Shown: positions 1-8,968, counted from the stretch's first letter. The stretch: DNA of 50,852 nucleotides from Thermoplasmatota archaeon (GCA_025457885.1 JALOTN010000003.1:1-50852); one strand, 5' to 3'. Notes: generated by a model from the letters alone, not told the origin. Numbers and translations: made by a program.

Positions 1-216
1 AAAACCGCTGATCTTATCATGATTGATCTGAAAAAACCTCATCTCACCCCTCTGCATGACCCGGTGTCTCATCTGGTCTACGCGGTCCGAGGAACCGATG
101 TCTGTACCACTATCGTAAATGGGGCTCCCCTCATGCTGGACCGGGAGTTCCTCACCATCGATGTCGAAGAGATCCTGGAACACTCAGGGAAGATCGCTTT
201 GGAGTTAACTAGTTAA
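1..216 (+). CDS. mtaD: 5-methylthioadenosine/S-adenosylhomocysteine deaminase, C-terminal fragment (5' cut by window edge)
   Basis: The reading frame is open from the first base (K-T-A-D-L-I-M-I-D-L), so this is the last 71 residues of a longer gene that starts outside the window. The segment reads ADLIMIDL, then HLTPLHDPVSHLVYA, then a VCTTIVNGAPLM turn. This is the usual end of the TrzA/MtaD/SsnA amidohydrolase family, where the chain leaves the metal-dependent barrel and completes the small beta-sandwich domain. Family members deaminate MTA, SAH or 5'-deoxyadenosine in nucleoside salvage. The metal ligands lie in the missing part, so substrate cannot be judged. The ATG at 19 is internal. 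A permease gene follows after 24 bases in the same direction. Confidence 0.8.
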   Translation, partial: KTADLIMIDLKKPHLTPLHDPVSHLVYAVRGTDVCTTIVNGAPLMLDREFLTIDVEEILEHSGKIALELTS

Positions 217-240
217 ATCCCGCGTAATTTCTGGTGCTCC

Positions 241-1500
241 ATGCTGAATCTCATCGGTGTCATCCTCGCATTTATCATCATCCTTCTTCTCATCAGAAAG
301 AAGGTCAGTTTCGGTTTATCCTTAATACTTGGTTCGCTCATCGTTGGTGTGTTTTCCCTTCAGATCATCACTCCCTTGGATATTCCAAAAGCGATGATTG
401 AGGCGACAGTCTATTCATTTGAAACACAACAGATTGTCACCGAAACCATAGAACTTGCTCTTTTGATGACGTTGATTTTTGTTCTAGCAAAAACCATGCA
501 GGAGACTGGGGCGATTACCAAGCTTATCGATAGTCTGCGAACCATCTTCTCCAAAGGTGGAACCCTTGGGGTCATCCCAGCAGTTTATGGTTTAATGCCT
601 GTCCCCGGGGGTGCGTTGTTTTCCGCTCCGCTCATCGATAAAGAAGGGGATAAATACAACCTGAAAAAAGAACAAAAAAATTTCTTAAACATCTGGTTCC
701 GTCATATCTGGTTTCCCATCTACCCTATCTCATCTGCGATGATTCTTATCTGCAGTATGAAATTCTCAGGACTCCCCATCCAGCTGCTCATGCTAGCTAA
801 CATCCCCTCCTTCCTCGGAGTGCTTCTGATTGGGTTTTTCTTCCTTCGGCGATACACGAAAAACACCCCTCAGACAACCCCCGTCACAACACGAGAGTAT
901 CACGGGTTGATCTATCTGCTCCCACCGGTTGTACCACTCATGTTCTATCCGTTGAAGTACATCGGCCTCACCGAGACAGAATGCTTTCTCATCGGTGTCA
1001 CCATCAGTCTTATCCTCCTTTATTTTTTACTACACAAACCTACGACGTATCTAGGAATCCTGAAGAAATCATTGACCTGGAATCTTGCGCTGGCTATCTT
1101 TGGAATCATGATTCTTCGGGAGATGATCAGTCTCTCCCAGATTCATGTTTTGATTACCGACGCTATGCAGCATCTTGCATTCCCCGCACTACTCATCATC
1201 ATCCTCATCCCGTTACTCCTGGGGACACTCACAGGATATAATCTAGGAGCTGTGGCTCTCTCGTATCCGTTGGTCGAATCCTTCTTCCCCTTCACAGGGG
1301 TTCAACTTCTCGGCCTGACCAGCCTTATCTTCATGAGCTCCCTCATCGGATATCTCATCTCCCCCATTCATCTCTGCAACGTCCTGAGCAGTGAATATCT
1401 CAAGACAGATACGACACGAACCTATCGAATGTTCCTACCCGCAGCAGCCGTTCTCCTCTTTCTCCAGACGGTTTTTATCCTCCTCATCTTCCCTGCATAA
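241..1500 (+). CDS. DUF401 family membrane permease
   Basis: A 419-residue integral membrane protein with about ten hydrophobic segments spread over its whole length. The segment GLMPVPGGALFSAPLID at residues 117-133 is the most characteristic stretch of the DUF401 family (distant relatives of GntP/anion permeases), followed by the aromatic stretch NIWFRHIWFPIYP near 150-162. Family members are uncharacterised transporters, and the substrate is unknown. The start at 241 is 24 bases after the deaminase stop. No strong ribosome site is seen, but the ATG precedes the first membrane segment directly. Co-direction with a nucleoside deaminase could mean a shared salvage role, which is only inference. 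Confidence 0.75.
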   Translation: MLNLIGVILAFIIILLLIRKKVSFGLSLILGSLIVGVFSLQIITPLDIPKAMIEATVYSFETQQIVTETIELALLMTLIFVLAKTMQETGAITKLIDSLRTIFSKGGTLGVIPAVYGLMPVPGGALFSAPLIDKEGDKYNLKKEQKNFLNIWFRHIWFPIYPISSAMILICSMKFSGLPIQLLMLANIPSFLGVLLIGFFFLRRYTKNTPQTTPVTTREYHGLIYLLPPVVPLMFYPLKYIGLTETECFLIGVTISLILLYFLLHKPTTYLGILKKSLTWNLALAIFGIMILREMISLSQIHVLITDAMQHLAFPALLIIILIPLLLGTLTGYNLGAVALSYPLVESFFPFTGVQLLGLTSLIFMSSLIGYLISPIHLCNVLSSEYLKTDTTRTYRMFLPAAAVLLFLQTVFILLIFPA

Positions 1501-1553
1501 GCCAACAGCATCAACGATAAGTCTTATAAAAAGTCAGGGTCTACCACCCTTGT

Positions 1554-3146
1554 ATGAATCAGGGAATGCTTTTTGATCATCTGAAGAACCCACGTTTCTA
1601 TGGACCTCAGGTGAACTCCGTCCAACTGTTGCAAACCCACATCTCTTATGTGGCTCTTACGGGGAGCTATGCGTACAAGGTAAAAAAACCGGTGAACTTT
1701 GGGTTCCTGGATTTTTCCACCCTGGATAAACGGAAATACTACTGCCAAGAGGAGCTGCGACTCAACAAACGACTCTGCCCTGAGATGTACTTGGATGTCC
1801 TGCCAATAACCCAGAAAGATAACACGCTGGTACTCAATGGCGATGGAACCATTGTTGAGTATGTTCTAAAGATGAAGGAATTCCCCCAGGAGTGCATCAT
1901 GACCCAACTGCTCCAACAGGGGAAAATATCTGAAGAGACGATTGACCATCTTATTTCCATATTGATTGACTTTTATCAACAACAGGAACCAAACCAAGAC
2001 ATTACGAAATACGGTGAACTTCAATCCATCAAACAGAACATTGATGAAAACTTTAATCAAACCAAACCGATGATCGACATCACGGTCCTAAAAGAGACGT
2101 TCTTCTACATCAAAGAGGAAGTCGGCAAATTTTTCGAACGGAAAAAAGACGTTTTCGGACGACGAATGAAACAAGGGAAGATACATGACTGTCATGGAGA
2201 CCTCCATTCTGGGAACATCGTGGTTGATGGCACCTCCATACACATTTTCGACTGCATCGAGTTCAATGACCGGTTCCGGTTCTGCGATGTCGCCTCAGAC
2301 ATCGGATTCCTTGCTATGGATCTTGATTTCCTCAACCACCCTTACCTCTCCAGTTACCTTATTGAACGATACGTGGAAAAAAGTAAGGATACTGATGTGT
2401 TCCTGCTGTTGAATTTCTACAAATCCTATCGAGCGTTCGTCCGAGGGAAAGTCCATGGGTTCCAGCTGAACGACCCTCACATCGACCCGGAATTAAAGAA
2501 ACGCCTATTAACCACTGCACAGACATATTTCGAGTTATCGAAGTACTACACCAGGTTATTCTCCCTTGACCTTCACAGAGATGCGCCAATCATCTTCCTT
2601 GTCGCTGGATTATCTGGTACTGGGAAATCCACGGTCGCCCGTAAAATCGCGGTTGATTACCATGCTGCTCTCATCAACACTGACGTCGTCCGAAAAGAGA
2701 CCGCAGGAATCGACCGATTCGAACAACACCATGACCAGTTCAATACCGGTCTCTATGACCCCAAACGAGTCGATAAAACCTATGAACAGGTGATGCAGCG
2801 TGCATCACGTTCCCTAAAAAATAAGGAATCTGTCGTACTAGATGCGACATTCCAGAAGAAAAAATACCGAGAGATGGTGTCTCATCTTGCATCAAAACAT
2901 CAAGCGAAGCTGGTCATCATCCAGTGCATCTGTCCTGATGCCATCGTCAAAAAACGATTAGATGAACGAATTAGGAAAAAATCCGTCTCTGACGGCCGCT
3001 GGGAAATCTACCAGCTTCAAAAAACCACGTTTGAACCATTCAGCGCACCAGAAACACCCCTTACTATCGACACATCTGAGGAATCCTACGAGTATCGGAT
3101 TGAATTCTACCAACAGCTGCTTTCCCATGTCTCTGAGGTGACCTAA
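1554..3146 (+). CDS. Bifunctional aminoglycoside-phosphotransferase-like kinase / P-loop ATPase fusion
   Basis: 530 residues in two parts. The N-terminal part (about 1-335) is a protein-kinase-like APH domain with the catalytic loop CHGDLHSGNIV (HGDLH at 214-218) and a following metal-binding IFDCIEFND. The C-terminal part (about 345-525) is a P-loop kinase of the gluconate/zeta-toxin-like type with Walker A GLSGTGKST at 352-360. This two-domain architecture (COG2187 plus COG0645) is widespread in bacteria and some archaea, and its substrate is not established. Homology to aminoglycoside kinases does not mean drug resistance. The stop codon abuts the ATG of dph2 with no gap, so the two are probably translated from one message. 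Confidence 0.8.
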   Translation: MNQGMLFDHLKNPRFYGPQVNSVQLLQTHISYVALTGSYAYKVKKPVNFGFLDFSTLDKRKYYCQEELRLNKRLCPEMYLDVLPITQKDNTLVLNGDGTIVEYVLKMKEFPQECIMTQLLQQGKISEETIDHLISILIDFYQQQEPNQDITKYGELQSIKQNIDENFNQTKPMIDITVLKETFFYIKEEVGKFFERKKDVFGRRMKQGKIHDCHGDLHSGNIVVDGTSIHIFDCIEFNDRFRFCDVASDIGFLAMDLDFLNHPYLSSYLIERYVEKSKDTDVFLLLNFYKSYRAFVRGKVHGFQLNDPHIDPELKKRLLTTAQTYFELSKYYTRLFSLDLHRDAPIIFLVAGLSGTGKSTVARKIAVDYHAALINTDVVRKETAGIDRFEQHHDQFNTGLYDPKRVDKTYEQVMQRASRSLKNKESVVLDATFQKKKYREMVSHLASKHQAKLVIIQCICPDAIVKKRLDERIRKKSVSDGRWEIYQLQKTTFEPFSAPETPLTIDTSEESYEYRIEFYQQLLSHVSEVT

Positions 3147-4166
3147 ATGGAACTCGCAGGTTATACCATCGATGTTGAATCCGCAGTCCAACTCATCAAC
3201 GAAAAACACTACAGAACCCTTGCAGTACAAATACCTGAGGGATTAAAACGCCATGTCTTTCCCTTAGTCGATTTCTTAAAGAAGGAAACTCATGCTGCTG
3301 TCCTGGTGTCCGCTGACCCTTGCTTTGGCGCCTGTGACGTGGTCAACTACGAGTTGAAAAACCTGGATGTCGACTGCGTCATCCACATCGGACATACCGC
3401 GATAGCGGATGTGGAAAACTTCTGGATCCCCACCATCTTCCTGAATGCACAATCCACTCTGGATGTCTCCAAAGTTGTTGAAAAAGCACTTCCTTCCTTG
3501 GTCGGGAAAAAAATCGGTCTAGTCACCACCGCTCAGCACCTCCATACCTTAGAGACTGTTCAAACCATCCTCCAACAACATGGTTTTGAAGCATTCCTCG
3601 CAGCGGGAGATGAACGAATCAGTGCTAAAGGACAAATTCTTGGCTGTAATTTCTCCAGTGGGGCCAACCTCAGCGACCAGGTCGATTGTTTCTTATTCAT
3701 TGGCAGTGGAACCTTTCACCCTGTAGGACTCTCGATGAGCACAAAAAAAACCGTTATCGCCGCGGACCCTTATACAAACACCGTGAAAAAACAAGAAATT
3801 GAGGATATGAAAAACAATCTGTTACGACAACGATATGGAGCAATCCTCTCCTGTCGTAATGCACGACGCTTCGGGATTTTACTTGGATTAAAACGTGGTC
3901 AACAACGCCTCACACAAGCCTCTGAAATCGAACAGATGCTTCATGATGCGGGAAGGCTTTGCTTATTCATCACCCAGGATCAATTTTCACCAAGTGCCTT
4001 ACAAGGATTCGACCTTGATTGTTATGTATCCACCGCATGCCCGCGGTTAGCCATTGATGATTATCTGCAGTATAAAAAACCAATTATCACCCCGATTGAA
4101 CTAGAGATTGCTTTAGGGAGACGAGAATGGGAGACGTACGTATTTGATGAGATCCTTCAAGAATGA
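3147..4166 (+). CDS. dph2: Diphthamide biosynthesis radical enzyme Dph2 (archaeal Dph1/Dph2)
   Basis: 339 residues, the normal length for archaeal Dph2. The protein transfers the 3-amino-3-carboxypropyl group of S-adenosylmethionine to a histidine of elongation factor 2, the first step of diphthamide synthesis, using a non-classical radical-SAM [4Fe-4S] cluster. The three cluster cysteines expected from one per domain are visible: C59 in DPCFGACD, C167 in ILGCNFS and C298 in STACPRLAIDD. The gene begins directly after the stop of the kinase fusion and is followed by radB after 45 bases. Confidence 0.93.
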   Translation: MELAGYTIDVESAVQLINEKHYRTLAVQIPEGLKRHVFPLVDFLKKETHAAVLVSADPCFGACDVVNYELKNLDVDCVIHIGHTAIADVENFWIPTIFLNAQSTLDVSKVVEKALPSLVGKKIGLVTTAQHLHTLETVQTILQQHGFEAFLAAGDERISAKGQILGCNFSSGANLSDQVDCFLFIGSGTFHPVGLSMSTKKTVIAADPYTNTVKKQEIEDMKNNLLRQRYGAILSCRNARRFGILLGLKRGQQRLTQASEIEQMLHDAGRLCLFITQDQFSPSALQGFDLDCYVSTACPRLAIDDYLQYKKPIITPIELEIALGRREWETYVFDEILQE

Positions 4167-4211
4167 TGAACAAAAGAAAACAGGGTATACTCTATCCTAT
4201 TGGTGTGTACC

Positions 4212-4865
4212 ATGACCCTGTTACCTCTTGGATGTCAACCACTTGATGAGCTGCTTGGCGGTGGTCTGGAGAGCGGCATCATCACCCGAATCTACGGAGA
4301 AGCAGGATCTGGAAAAACAAATTTTTGTCTGCAGACAGCACGGCAATGTGTCCGCTCGAAAAAAAAGGTAGCCTATATCGACACCGAGGCCGTCTCCCTG
4401 GAGAGGATACGCCAGATCTGCCAGGACGGCGAGTATAAAAACATCTTACGGGACATCCTGTTCTTCACTCCAACGTCATTTGCCTCACAAGAACAGATGA
4501 TCTGCGACGCAATCGCACAAAAAGGGATCGGTCTTATTGTGGTTGACACCATCACCATGTTCTATCGATTGAACCTTGAGGCAGATCGAGAAGGAGCGAT
4601 CCGATCGTTTACCCGACAACTCACGAACCTTCAACTCGCAGCCCGTGAAAAGGACATCAGTGTGATTCTCACAGAACAGGTTTACACAAATAAAAAAGGA
4701 GAAGTGAAGCCTTTCACGAACCGTGATGCTGAGCATATGACCAAGACGATATTACGATTCGACCGGAAAGGAATCGGGCAACGTGAGGCAATCATTATCA
4801 AACATCGGTCCCAGCCTGAGGGAAAAAAAGCAAGCTTTCGAATCACTGCCACTGGTTTAGAATAA
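4212..4865 (+). CDS. radB: DNA repair and recombination protein RadB
   Basis: A RecA/Rad51-like ATPase core without the N-terminal DNA-binding domain of RadA, which marks it as RadB. Walker A is GEAGSGKTN and Walker B is the hydrophobic GLIVVDTIT. The frame is open upstream to TTG 4200, but the ATG at 4212 gives the expected family start (MTLLPLGCQPLDELLGGG) and was preferred, leaving 217 residues. RadB is a euryarchaeal recombination mediator that binds DNA and RadA. A T-rich region follows the stop, so transcription may end before the GINS gene. Confidence 0.9.
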   Translation: MTLLPLGCQPLDELLGGGLESGIITRIYGEAGSGKTNFCLQTARQCVRSKKKVAYIDTEAVSLERIRQICQDGEYKNILRDILFFTPTSFASQEQMICDAIAQKGIGLIVVDTITMFYRLNLEADREGAIRSFTRQLTNLQLAAREKDISVILTEQVYTNKKGEVKPFTNRDAEHMTKTILRFDRKGIGQREAIIIKHRSQPEGKKASFRITATGLE

Positions 4866-4978
4866 CACTGTTAACGAGGGAACAGCGACTCATTTTTTTT
4901 ATCATTTTTATGATTTCTCATTTTCTGTTTAAAATCTTAGGAAATCAGAGATGAGACTAAAACTATTTAACATCCGTC

Positions 4979-5593
4979 ATGATGCAACGACCATATATGG
5001 ACGAGCGTAAGGAAATCAACTATAAAACCCTCCGTCGGATTCAACAAGATGAGCAAACATCAGCACTTCTGACAAAGATTCATTCGACTTTCTACAAAGA
5101 CCTTGCATCTTTTCAAAAAACCCTGGAAGGCAACATTGAACAAGAGAAAAATCCCTTAAAACTCAAACTATTCAACGATGAGGCTCAAAATATAAAGAAA
5201 ATCGCAAACAGCATCTATGAGCTTCGTGAGAAAAAAATCGTCCAGGCGGCGCTTGCCACTGCGCGTGGTGCTACACCAGAGCTAAACAATTTCCTTGAAA
5301 TTGAAAAGAAACTCTATCGCTCCCTTGTCGAACAAATCAATCTTTCCAGAAACGAAATCTTTGAGAAACCCTCAGAACAAATGCCCGAGACGCCTTCTGT
5401 AGCAGTATCAGAGCCATCTCCTGTGAATGATGTCTCAAATACCCACTCAGTTGTCCGTGTCTTAGAAGATACCCCTGCCTTCGTCGGAACCGATGGAAAA
5501 ACCTATTTGTTACGCAAAGAAGATGTGCTTTCCATGCCACGTGAAATGACCGAAACACTCCTGAAAAAAAAGGTCGTGGCACAGGTCAGATAA
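4979..5593 (+). CDS. gins51: DNA replication factor GINS, archaeal Gins51/Gins15 type
   Basis: 204 residues. The N-terminal two thirds is a charged, helical A-domain, followed by a Pro/Ser/Val-rich linker (about 133-155). The end is a small B-domain with PAFVGTDGKTYLLRKEDVL, the signature end of archaeal Gins51. The A-then-B order distinguishes Gins51 from Gins23. GINS bridges MCM helicase and GAN/RecJ in the archaeal replisome. The start at 4979 follows a short AT-rich promoter-like stretch (aaaactatttaac, about 4958). ATG 4997 is a possible alternative. The gene stands just before the eL42 cluster but is separated from it by a new TATA element. Confidence 0.82.
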   Translation: MMQRPYMDERKEINYKTLRRIQQDEQTSALLTKIHSTFYKDLASFQKTLEGNIEQEKNPLKLKLFNDEAQNIKKIANSIYELREKKIVQAALATARGATPELNNFLEIEKKLYRSLVEQINLSRNEIFEKPSEQMPETPSVAVSEPSPVNDVSNTHSVVRVLEDTPAFVGTDGKTYLLRKEDVLSMPREMTETLLKKKVVAQVR

Positions 5594-5604
5594 GGCACCC
5601 TACA

Positions 5605-5615
5605 TTTTTATATAC
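5605..5615 (+). promoter_or_regulatory. TATA box for the eL42-eS27-aIF2a-nop10-PAC2 cluster
   Basis: The sequence tttttatatac is a good archaeal TATA element in the 59-base gap after gins51. A start point about 25 bases further on would give a leader of 10-20 bases before the eL42 ATG at 5653. Inferred from sequence only. Confidence 0.5.
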
Positions 5616-5652
5616 CTTTCTTACTTACGGTTACAATCGAACTGTGATATCT

Positions 5653-5934
5653 ATGAAGATACCAAGGAAAATCAAACGATACTGTCCTTTCTGTAAAAAA
5701 CATACACTTCATGAAGTTGACAAGATGAAAAAACGGAAGGCAAGCGAGTTGAAACGAGGACAACGACGATTCAGACGAGCCACCAGTGGATATGGAGGAT
5801 TTCCTCGACCAAAACCAGAAGGACGAGAGAAAACCAGTCGGCGGGTCGCCACACGATTTACCTGCACCGTCTGCAAGAAGATGCATCAACCACCCAGCAT
5901 CCGATCAAAGAAATTTGAAATAGAAGGTGAGTAA
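5653..5934 (+). CDS. rpl44e: Large ribosomal subunit protein eL42 (L44e)
   Basis: 93 residues, strongly basic, with two zinc-ribbon cysteine pairs: YCPFCKK near residue 10 and FTCTVCKKMH near residue 76. This is archaeal/eukaryotic eL42, which sits near the ribosomal E site. The frame extends to a GTG at 5644, but the ATG at 5653 gives the conserved start MKIPRKIKRYCPFC and is chosen. It is first in the conserved archaeal order eL42-eS27-aIF2alpha-Nop10-PAC2. Its 3' end contains the ribosome site for eS27. Confidence 0.96.
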   Translation: MKIPRKIKRYCPFCKKHTLHEVDKMKKRKASELKRGQRRFRRATSGYGGFPRPKPEGREKTSRRVATRFTCTVCKKMHQPPSIRSKKFEIEGE

Positions 5935-5938
5935 TCTT

Positions 5939-6115
5939 ATGAATCAACCAAAAAGCAGGTTTATAAAAGTACGATGTAATGATTGTGAAAACGAACAAGT
6001 TCTGTTCGATAAAGCCAGTACCACCGTACTGTGTCATATCTGTGGCAGTAAACTTGCCACCCCAAGTGGTGGGAAAGCAAAAATAAAAGGAACTATTTTA
6101 GAAACCATTGAATAA
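5939..6115 (+). CDS. rps27e: Small ribosomal subunit protein eS27 (S27e)
   Basis: 58 residues with a C4 zinc ribbon, CNDC at 13-16 and CHIC at 32-35, and the family stretch GGKAKIKG near the end. A GTG start at 5927 is also open, but that GTG overlaps gaaggtgag, which is itself a well-placed Shine-Dalgarno sequence about 8 bases before the ATG at 5939. The ATG is therefore chosen. The gene lies 4 bases after eL42 and 11 bases before aIF2alpha, consistent with one operon. Confidence 0.95.
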   Translation: MNQPKSRFIKVRCNDCENEQVLFDKASTTVLCHICGSKLATPSGGKAKIKGTILETIE

Positions 6116-6126
6116 GGTTTTTCTCC

Positions 6127-6915
6127 ATGATGAAAAAGGAGTACCCTGAAGAAGGAGAACTCGTCATCGGTACGATAACAAAAGTCCAAGGTTTTGGCGC
6201 GTTTGTCGCTCTTGATGAATATCCAAACAAGGAAGGGTTCATCCATATTTCCGAGATAGCGACCGGATGGGTCAAGCGGATTCGTAATTTTGTTAGAGAG
6301 AAACAAAAGGTTGTTTGCAAGGTCGTCCATGTCGATGAAGCAAAAAAACACATTGATCTTTCCTTAAAGAAAGTCAATGACCATCAACGTCGGGAGAAAA
6401 TACAGGATTGGAAGAACGCGCAGAAATCCACAAAACTTTTTGAGATGGTCGCCCAGGAACTGGGGAGGTCTGTCGAACAGTGCTACAATGAATTCGGCGA
6501 TGCTCTCGTGAAGAAATATGGTACGATGTATGCAGCGTTCGAAGAATGCGCCTATGATGCAAACACCCTGAAAAACGATGGGTTTACTGGCGACTGGTTA
6601 AAGAAGTTTGAGGAAGTATCCAAAGGAAGTATCACGGTTCCTTTTGTTGAAATCAAAGGGATGCTTTGCCTTACGTCATATCTTCCTGACGGGATTACCT
6701 ATATCAAGGAGGCTCTCAAGGTCGCCGAAAAAAGTGAGTTTGACGATGTCACCATTGATATTAAATACATTGGTGCACCTCGCTACATGATCAAAGTCAA
6801 GGCTCCGGATTATAAGATTGCAGAATCACAGATGAAGAAAGCTGTAGAGCGCGCAGAAGCATACATGAAAAAAACAAAAGGTGAATGCGAGTTTCAACGT
6901 GAAGTCGAAGAATGA
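6127..6915 (+). CDS. eif2a: Translation initiation factor aIF2 subunit alpha
   Basis: 262 residues, the usual length. The N-terminal S1/OB domain (about 10-82) includes GTITKVQGFGAFVAL and EGFIHISEIA. A helical middle domain follows, and the C-terminal alpha/beta domain (about 170-255) contains a typical VTIDIKYIGAPRYMIKV segment. The alpha subunit joins the gamma-beta core of aIF2 to deliver initiator tRNA to the small ribosomal subunit. The stop shares its final A with the ATG of nop10 (TGATG), which indicates translational coupling. M1 and M2 are adjacent, so the exact start is uncertain by one codon. Confidence 0.96.
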   Translation: MMKKEYPEEGELVIGTITKVQGFGAFVALDEYPNKEGFIHISEIATGWVKRIRNFVREKQKVVCKVVHVDEAKKHIDLSLKKVNDHQRREKIQDWKNAQKSTKLFEMVAQELGRSVEQCYNEFGDALVKKYGTMYAAFEECAYDANTLKNDGFTGDWLKKFEEVSKGSITVPFVEIKGMLCLTSYLPDGITYIKEALKVAEKSEFDDVTIDIKYIGAPRYMIKVKAPDYKIAESQMKKAVERAEAYMKKTKGECEFQREVEE

Positions 6916-7088
6916 TGTCTGAGATACTTATTTGTCCTAATTGTCACCAGTACACCATTCATCCGATATGTCATCAATGTAAAGGAAAAACAGTTTCCAA
7001 TAAACCTGCCCGATTCTCCCCACAGGATCATTATGGGAAGTACCGCAGGGAGTTGAAAAAAATAAAACGGGATGAACTGAGACAATGA
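6915..7088 (+). CDS. nop10: H/ACA ribonucleoprotein subunit Nop10
   Basis: 57 residues, short but clear: MSEILICPNCHQYTIHPIC, with zinc-binding C7, C10, C19 and C22, then PARFSPQDHYGKYRRELK, the hallmark of Nop10. The protein stabilises the Cbf5 pseudouridine synthase in H/ACA guide RNPs. The start overlaps the aIF2alpha stop by one base, and the stop overlaps the next ATG in an ATGA. This position between aIF2alpha and a PAC2 protein is conserved in many archaea and supports the call. Confidence 0.95.
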   Translation: MSEILICPNCHQYTIHPICHQCKGKTVSNKPARFSPQDHYGKYRRELKKIKRDELRQ

Positions 7089-7849
7089 ACCTCGTAGAAA
7101 TTAAGTATGTGGAGAAAAAACCGAAACTGAAGAACCCGATTTTTATTGAAGGATTGCCAGGGATTGGCAATGTCGGGAAACTTGCTGTGGAACATCTGAT
7201 TGATTCCATGAAGGCGAAGAAATTCGCTGAGTTGTACAGCAAGGATTTTCCGCCACAAGTATTCATTAATCCTGATGGGACCATCAAACTCGTCAATAAC
7301 GAGTTTTTCTATTGGAAGGCAAAGAAACGAGGACAGCAGGACATTGTTTTTTTGACTGGTGATTACCAAGGTCTTTCCTCCCAGGGACAGTACGAGCTTG
7401 CAGAATCCATTCTTGATATCGTTCAGGATTTAGGTGTGAAACAGATGTTCACCCTTGGTGGGTATGGTCTTGGTCGTGAGATTAAAGAACCAAAAGTCTT
7501 GTTCGCGACTACGGATGTGCGTCTCGTCAAATCCATGAAGAAGTATGGAGCGATATTTAAGAAAAACGAGCCCGGTGGTGGGATTATTGGTGCCAGTGGG
7601 CTGTTGCTTGGTTTAGGGAAACTCCGTGGTTTGGAAGGCACCTGTTTCATGGGAGAGACACCAGGGTATCTTGTCGACCCGAAGAGTGCCAAAGCAGTAC
7701 TCAAGGTCCTTACTAAGGCGGTGAAGGTGGATATCGACCTCTCAAGACTTGAGGAGAAAGCCAAGGAAATCGAGTATATCGCTCAACAGCTGAATGAAAT
7801 GGAGACGATGGTCAAAGAAAAACCTGATGACATTCGATATATCGGGTAG
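7085..7849 (+). CDS. PAC2 family protein (proteasome assembly chaperone family)
   Basis: 254 residues. It begins with PIFIEGLPGIGNVGKLAVEHL (residues about 19-39) and continues with a FLTGDYQGLSSQGQYELAE block and LGGYGLGREIKEP, all typical of the archaeal PAC2 family. The C-terminus is a charged helix. In eukaryotes PAC2 proteins help proteasome assembly; the archaeal homologues have no settled function. The start overlaps the Nop10 stop by four bases. The last gene of the cluster, it is followed by pyrimidine tracts that probably end transcription. Confidence 0.88.
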   Translation: MNLVEIKYVEKKPKLKNPIFIEGLPGIGNVGKLAVEHLIDSMKAKKFAELYSKDFPPQVFINPDGTIKLVNNEFFYWKAKKRGQQDIVFLTGDYQGLSSQGQYELAESILDIVQDLGVKQMFTLGGYGLGREIKEPKVLFATTDVRLVKSMKKYGAIFKKNEPGGGIIGASGLLLGLGKLRGLEGTCFMGETPGYLVDPKSAKAVLKVLTKAVKVDIDLSRLEEKAKEIEYIAQQLNEMETMVKEKPDDIRYIG

Positions 7850-7855
7850 TACTTT

Positions 7856-7889
7856 ACTTTTTTTCTTTTTCTCTTCTAGGAGTTTTTTT
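7856..7889 (+). terminator. T-tract terminator after the translation cluster
   Basis: Several runs of 5-7 T within 35 bases (tttttttcttttt, then ttttttt) follow directly after the PAC2 stop. Archaeal transcription commonly ends at such U-tracts without a hairpin. A minus-strand gene ends at 7918, so the tracts lie between converging genes. Confidence 0.5.
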
Positions 7890-7917
7890 GAAAATGAAGT
7901 GGAAGGAAGAGAATGTT

Positions 7918-8856
7918 TTATTTGATTCCCAGGAGGAAAAACAGCAGGAGTGTTCCTGTCTTGGTTGAAGACGTTTCTTTAACGTTTGCTGCGGATAATG
8001 TGATGGTGATGGTTACTTTTCCAAATCCGAGTACAAGGATTCCTGCGTGTAAGGTGATTTCTCCGATAGGCGGGAGTTCTGTTATAGTAAGATTAAATTG
8101 CTTTCCGATGAGGACAAATCCACCAGAAATAGTTACATTCACAATCACATCCCATGCGGTGTAATTCCCGATGTTTTTAACCGTAAATGATAGCCCGAAG
8201 CCGCCTTTCAGAGTAATTTGTAGAAACGTCTCATAAAGACCATAGGTCTTGAAACATCCATCGGCATCAGTAAATTCACTCCAGTTTTGACCATCGTTAA
8301 TGGAGAGGTACACTGTTCCATTCGGATAGATGTTTGTTCCATTGCCCGAGATCCAATAGTAATTGTCTGTGACGTTCGCGGTGTAAACAACGATATAATA
8401 CGTCTGACCTGGTGTAACCCAGATGTCGGGGAAATTAAATTCCATCCATGCGAGTTGTTCCTCTGCAGGGGTTCCATTGACGATGGGAAACGCACTTGGT
8501 TCCATCGAGACAATTGAGAGGTCTTCTTGTGTCAAGTTATCGCGTATTGCTAAGACGCAGGGTTCTGAGGTTGATGCGTTTCTTGCCATTAAAAAGAACG
8601 CTCGTGTTAATACCTCTCTCTGAGGGATAAAGGATTGAGCTATTGAGAGATTTGCATAAAACTGAAATATGTTTGTTCTTCCTAAGGGTAATGATCCGTC
8701 ATAATCAGTCATTGATTGATCAAGTTCATCAATGTATGGTGATTCAATACCATTTCTTTGAGTGCTGTTTTGGTTTTTTTCTCTTGCTGCGATAGCAGTG
8801 GTTAGTCCACTAAGGACCATGATGCTTACAATGAAAAATGATACCAATTTTTTCAT
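7918..8856 (-). CDS. Secreted protein of unknown function with Gly-rich C-terminal domain
   Basis: 312 residues from the ATG at 8856, which has gggagagg 8 bases upstream; the frame is open to a TTG at 8874. The N-terminus MKKLVSFFIVSIMVLSG is a signal peptide. The middle (about 40-215) has Asn-glycosylation sequons and a beta-rich pattern with WVTPGQTYYIVVYT and a YYWISGNGTN segment, resembling accessory beta-sandwich domains found beside secreted enzymes. The last 95 residues (LKGGFGLSFTVKNIG ... VLGFGKVTIT ... LLLFFLLGIK) form a domain that recurs in the proteins at 22352-23605 and 23760-25484. No catalytic motif was recognised. Confidence 0.75.
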   Translation of the reverse strand: MKKLVSFFIVSIMVLSGLTTAIAAREKNQNSTQRNGIESPYIDELDQSMTDYDGSLPLGRTNIFQFYANLSIAQSFIPQREVLTRAFFLMARNASTSEPCVLAIRDNLTQEDLSIVSMEPSAFPIVNGTPAEEQLAWMEFNFPDIWVTPGQTYYIVVYTANVTDNYYWISGNGTNIYPNGTVYLSINDGQNWSEFTDADGCFKTYGLYETFLQITLKGGFGLSFTVKNIGNYTAWDVIVNVTISGGFVLIGKQFNLTITELPPIGEITLHAGILVLGFGKVTITITLSAANVKETSSTKTGTLLLFFLLGIK

Positions 8857-8968
8857 ATTCTTCGCCTCTCCCAAATATATGTTAAAGAAATATTATATCG
8901 ATTCAGTATTTATACCCTTTTATCACATAAATAAGAATAGGTAAAAAAATTATTCAAGGAAGATAACT

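Noticed and set aside
981..1241. Frame-shifted open frame inside the DUF401 gene
   Set aside because: Lies within a convincing membrane protein in another frame. Its sequence has no domain signature.
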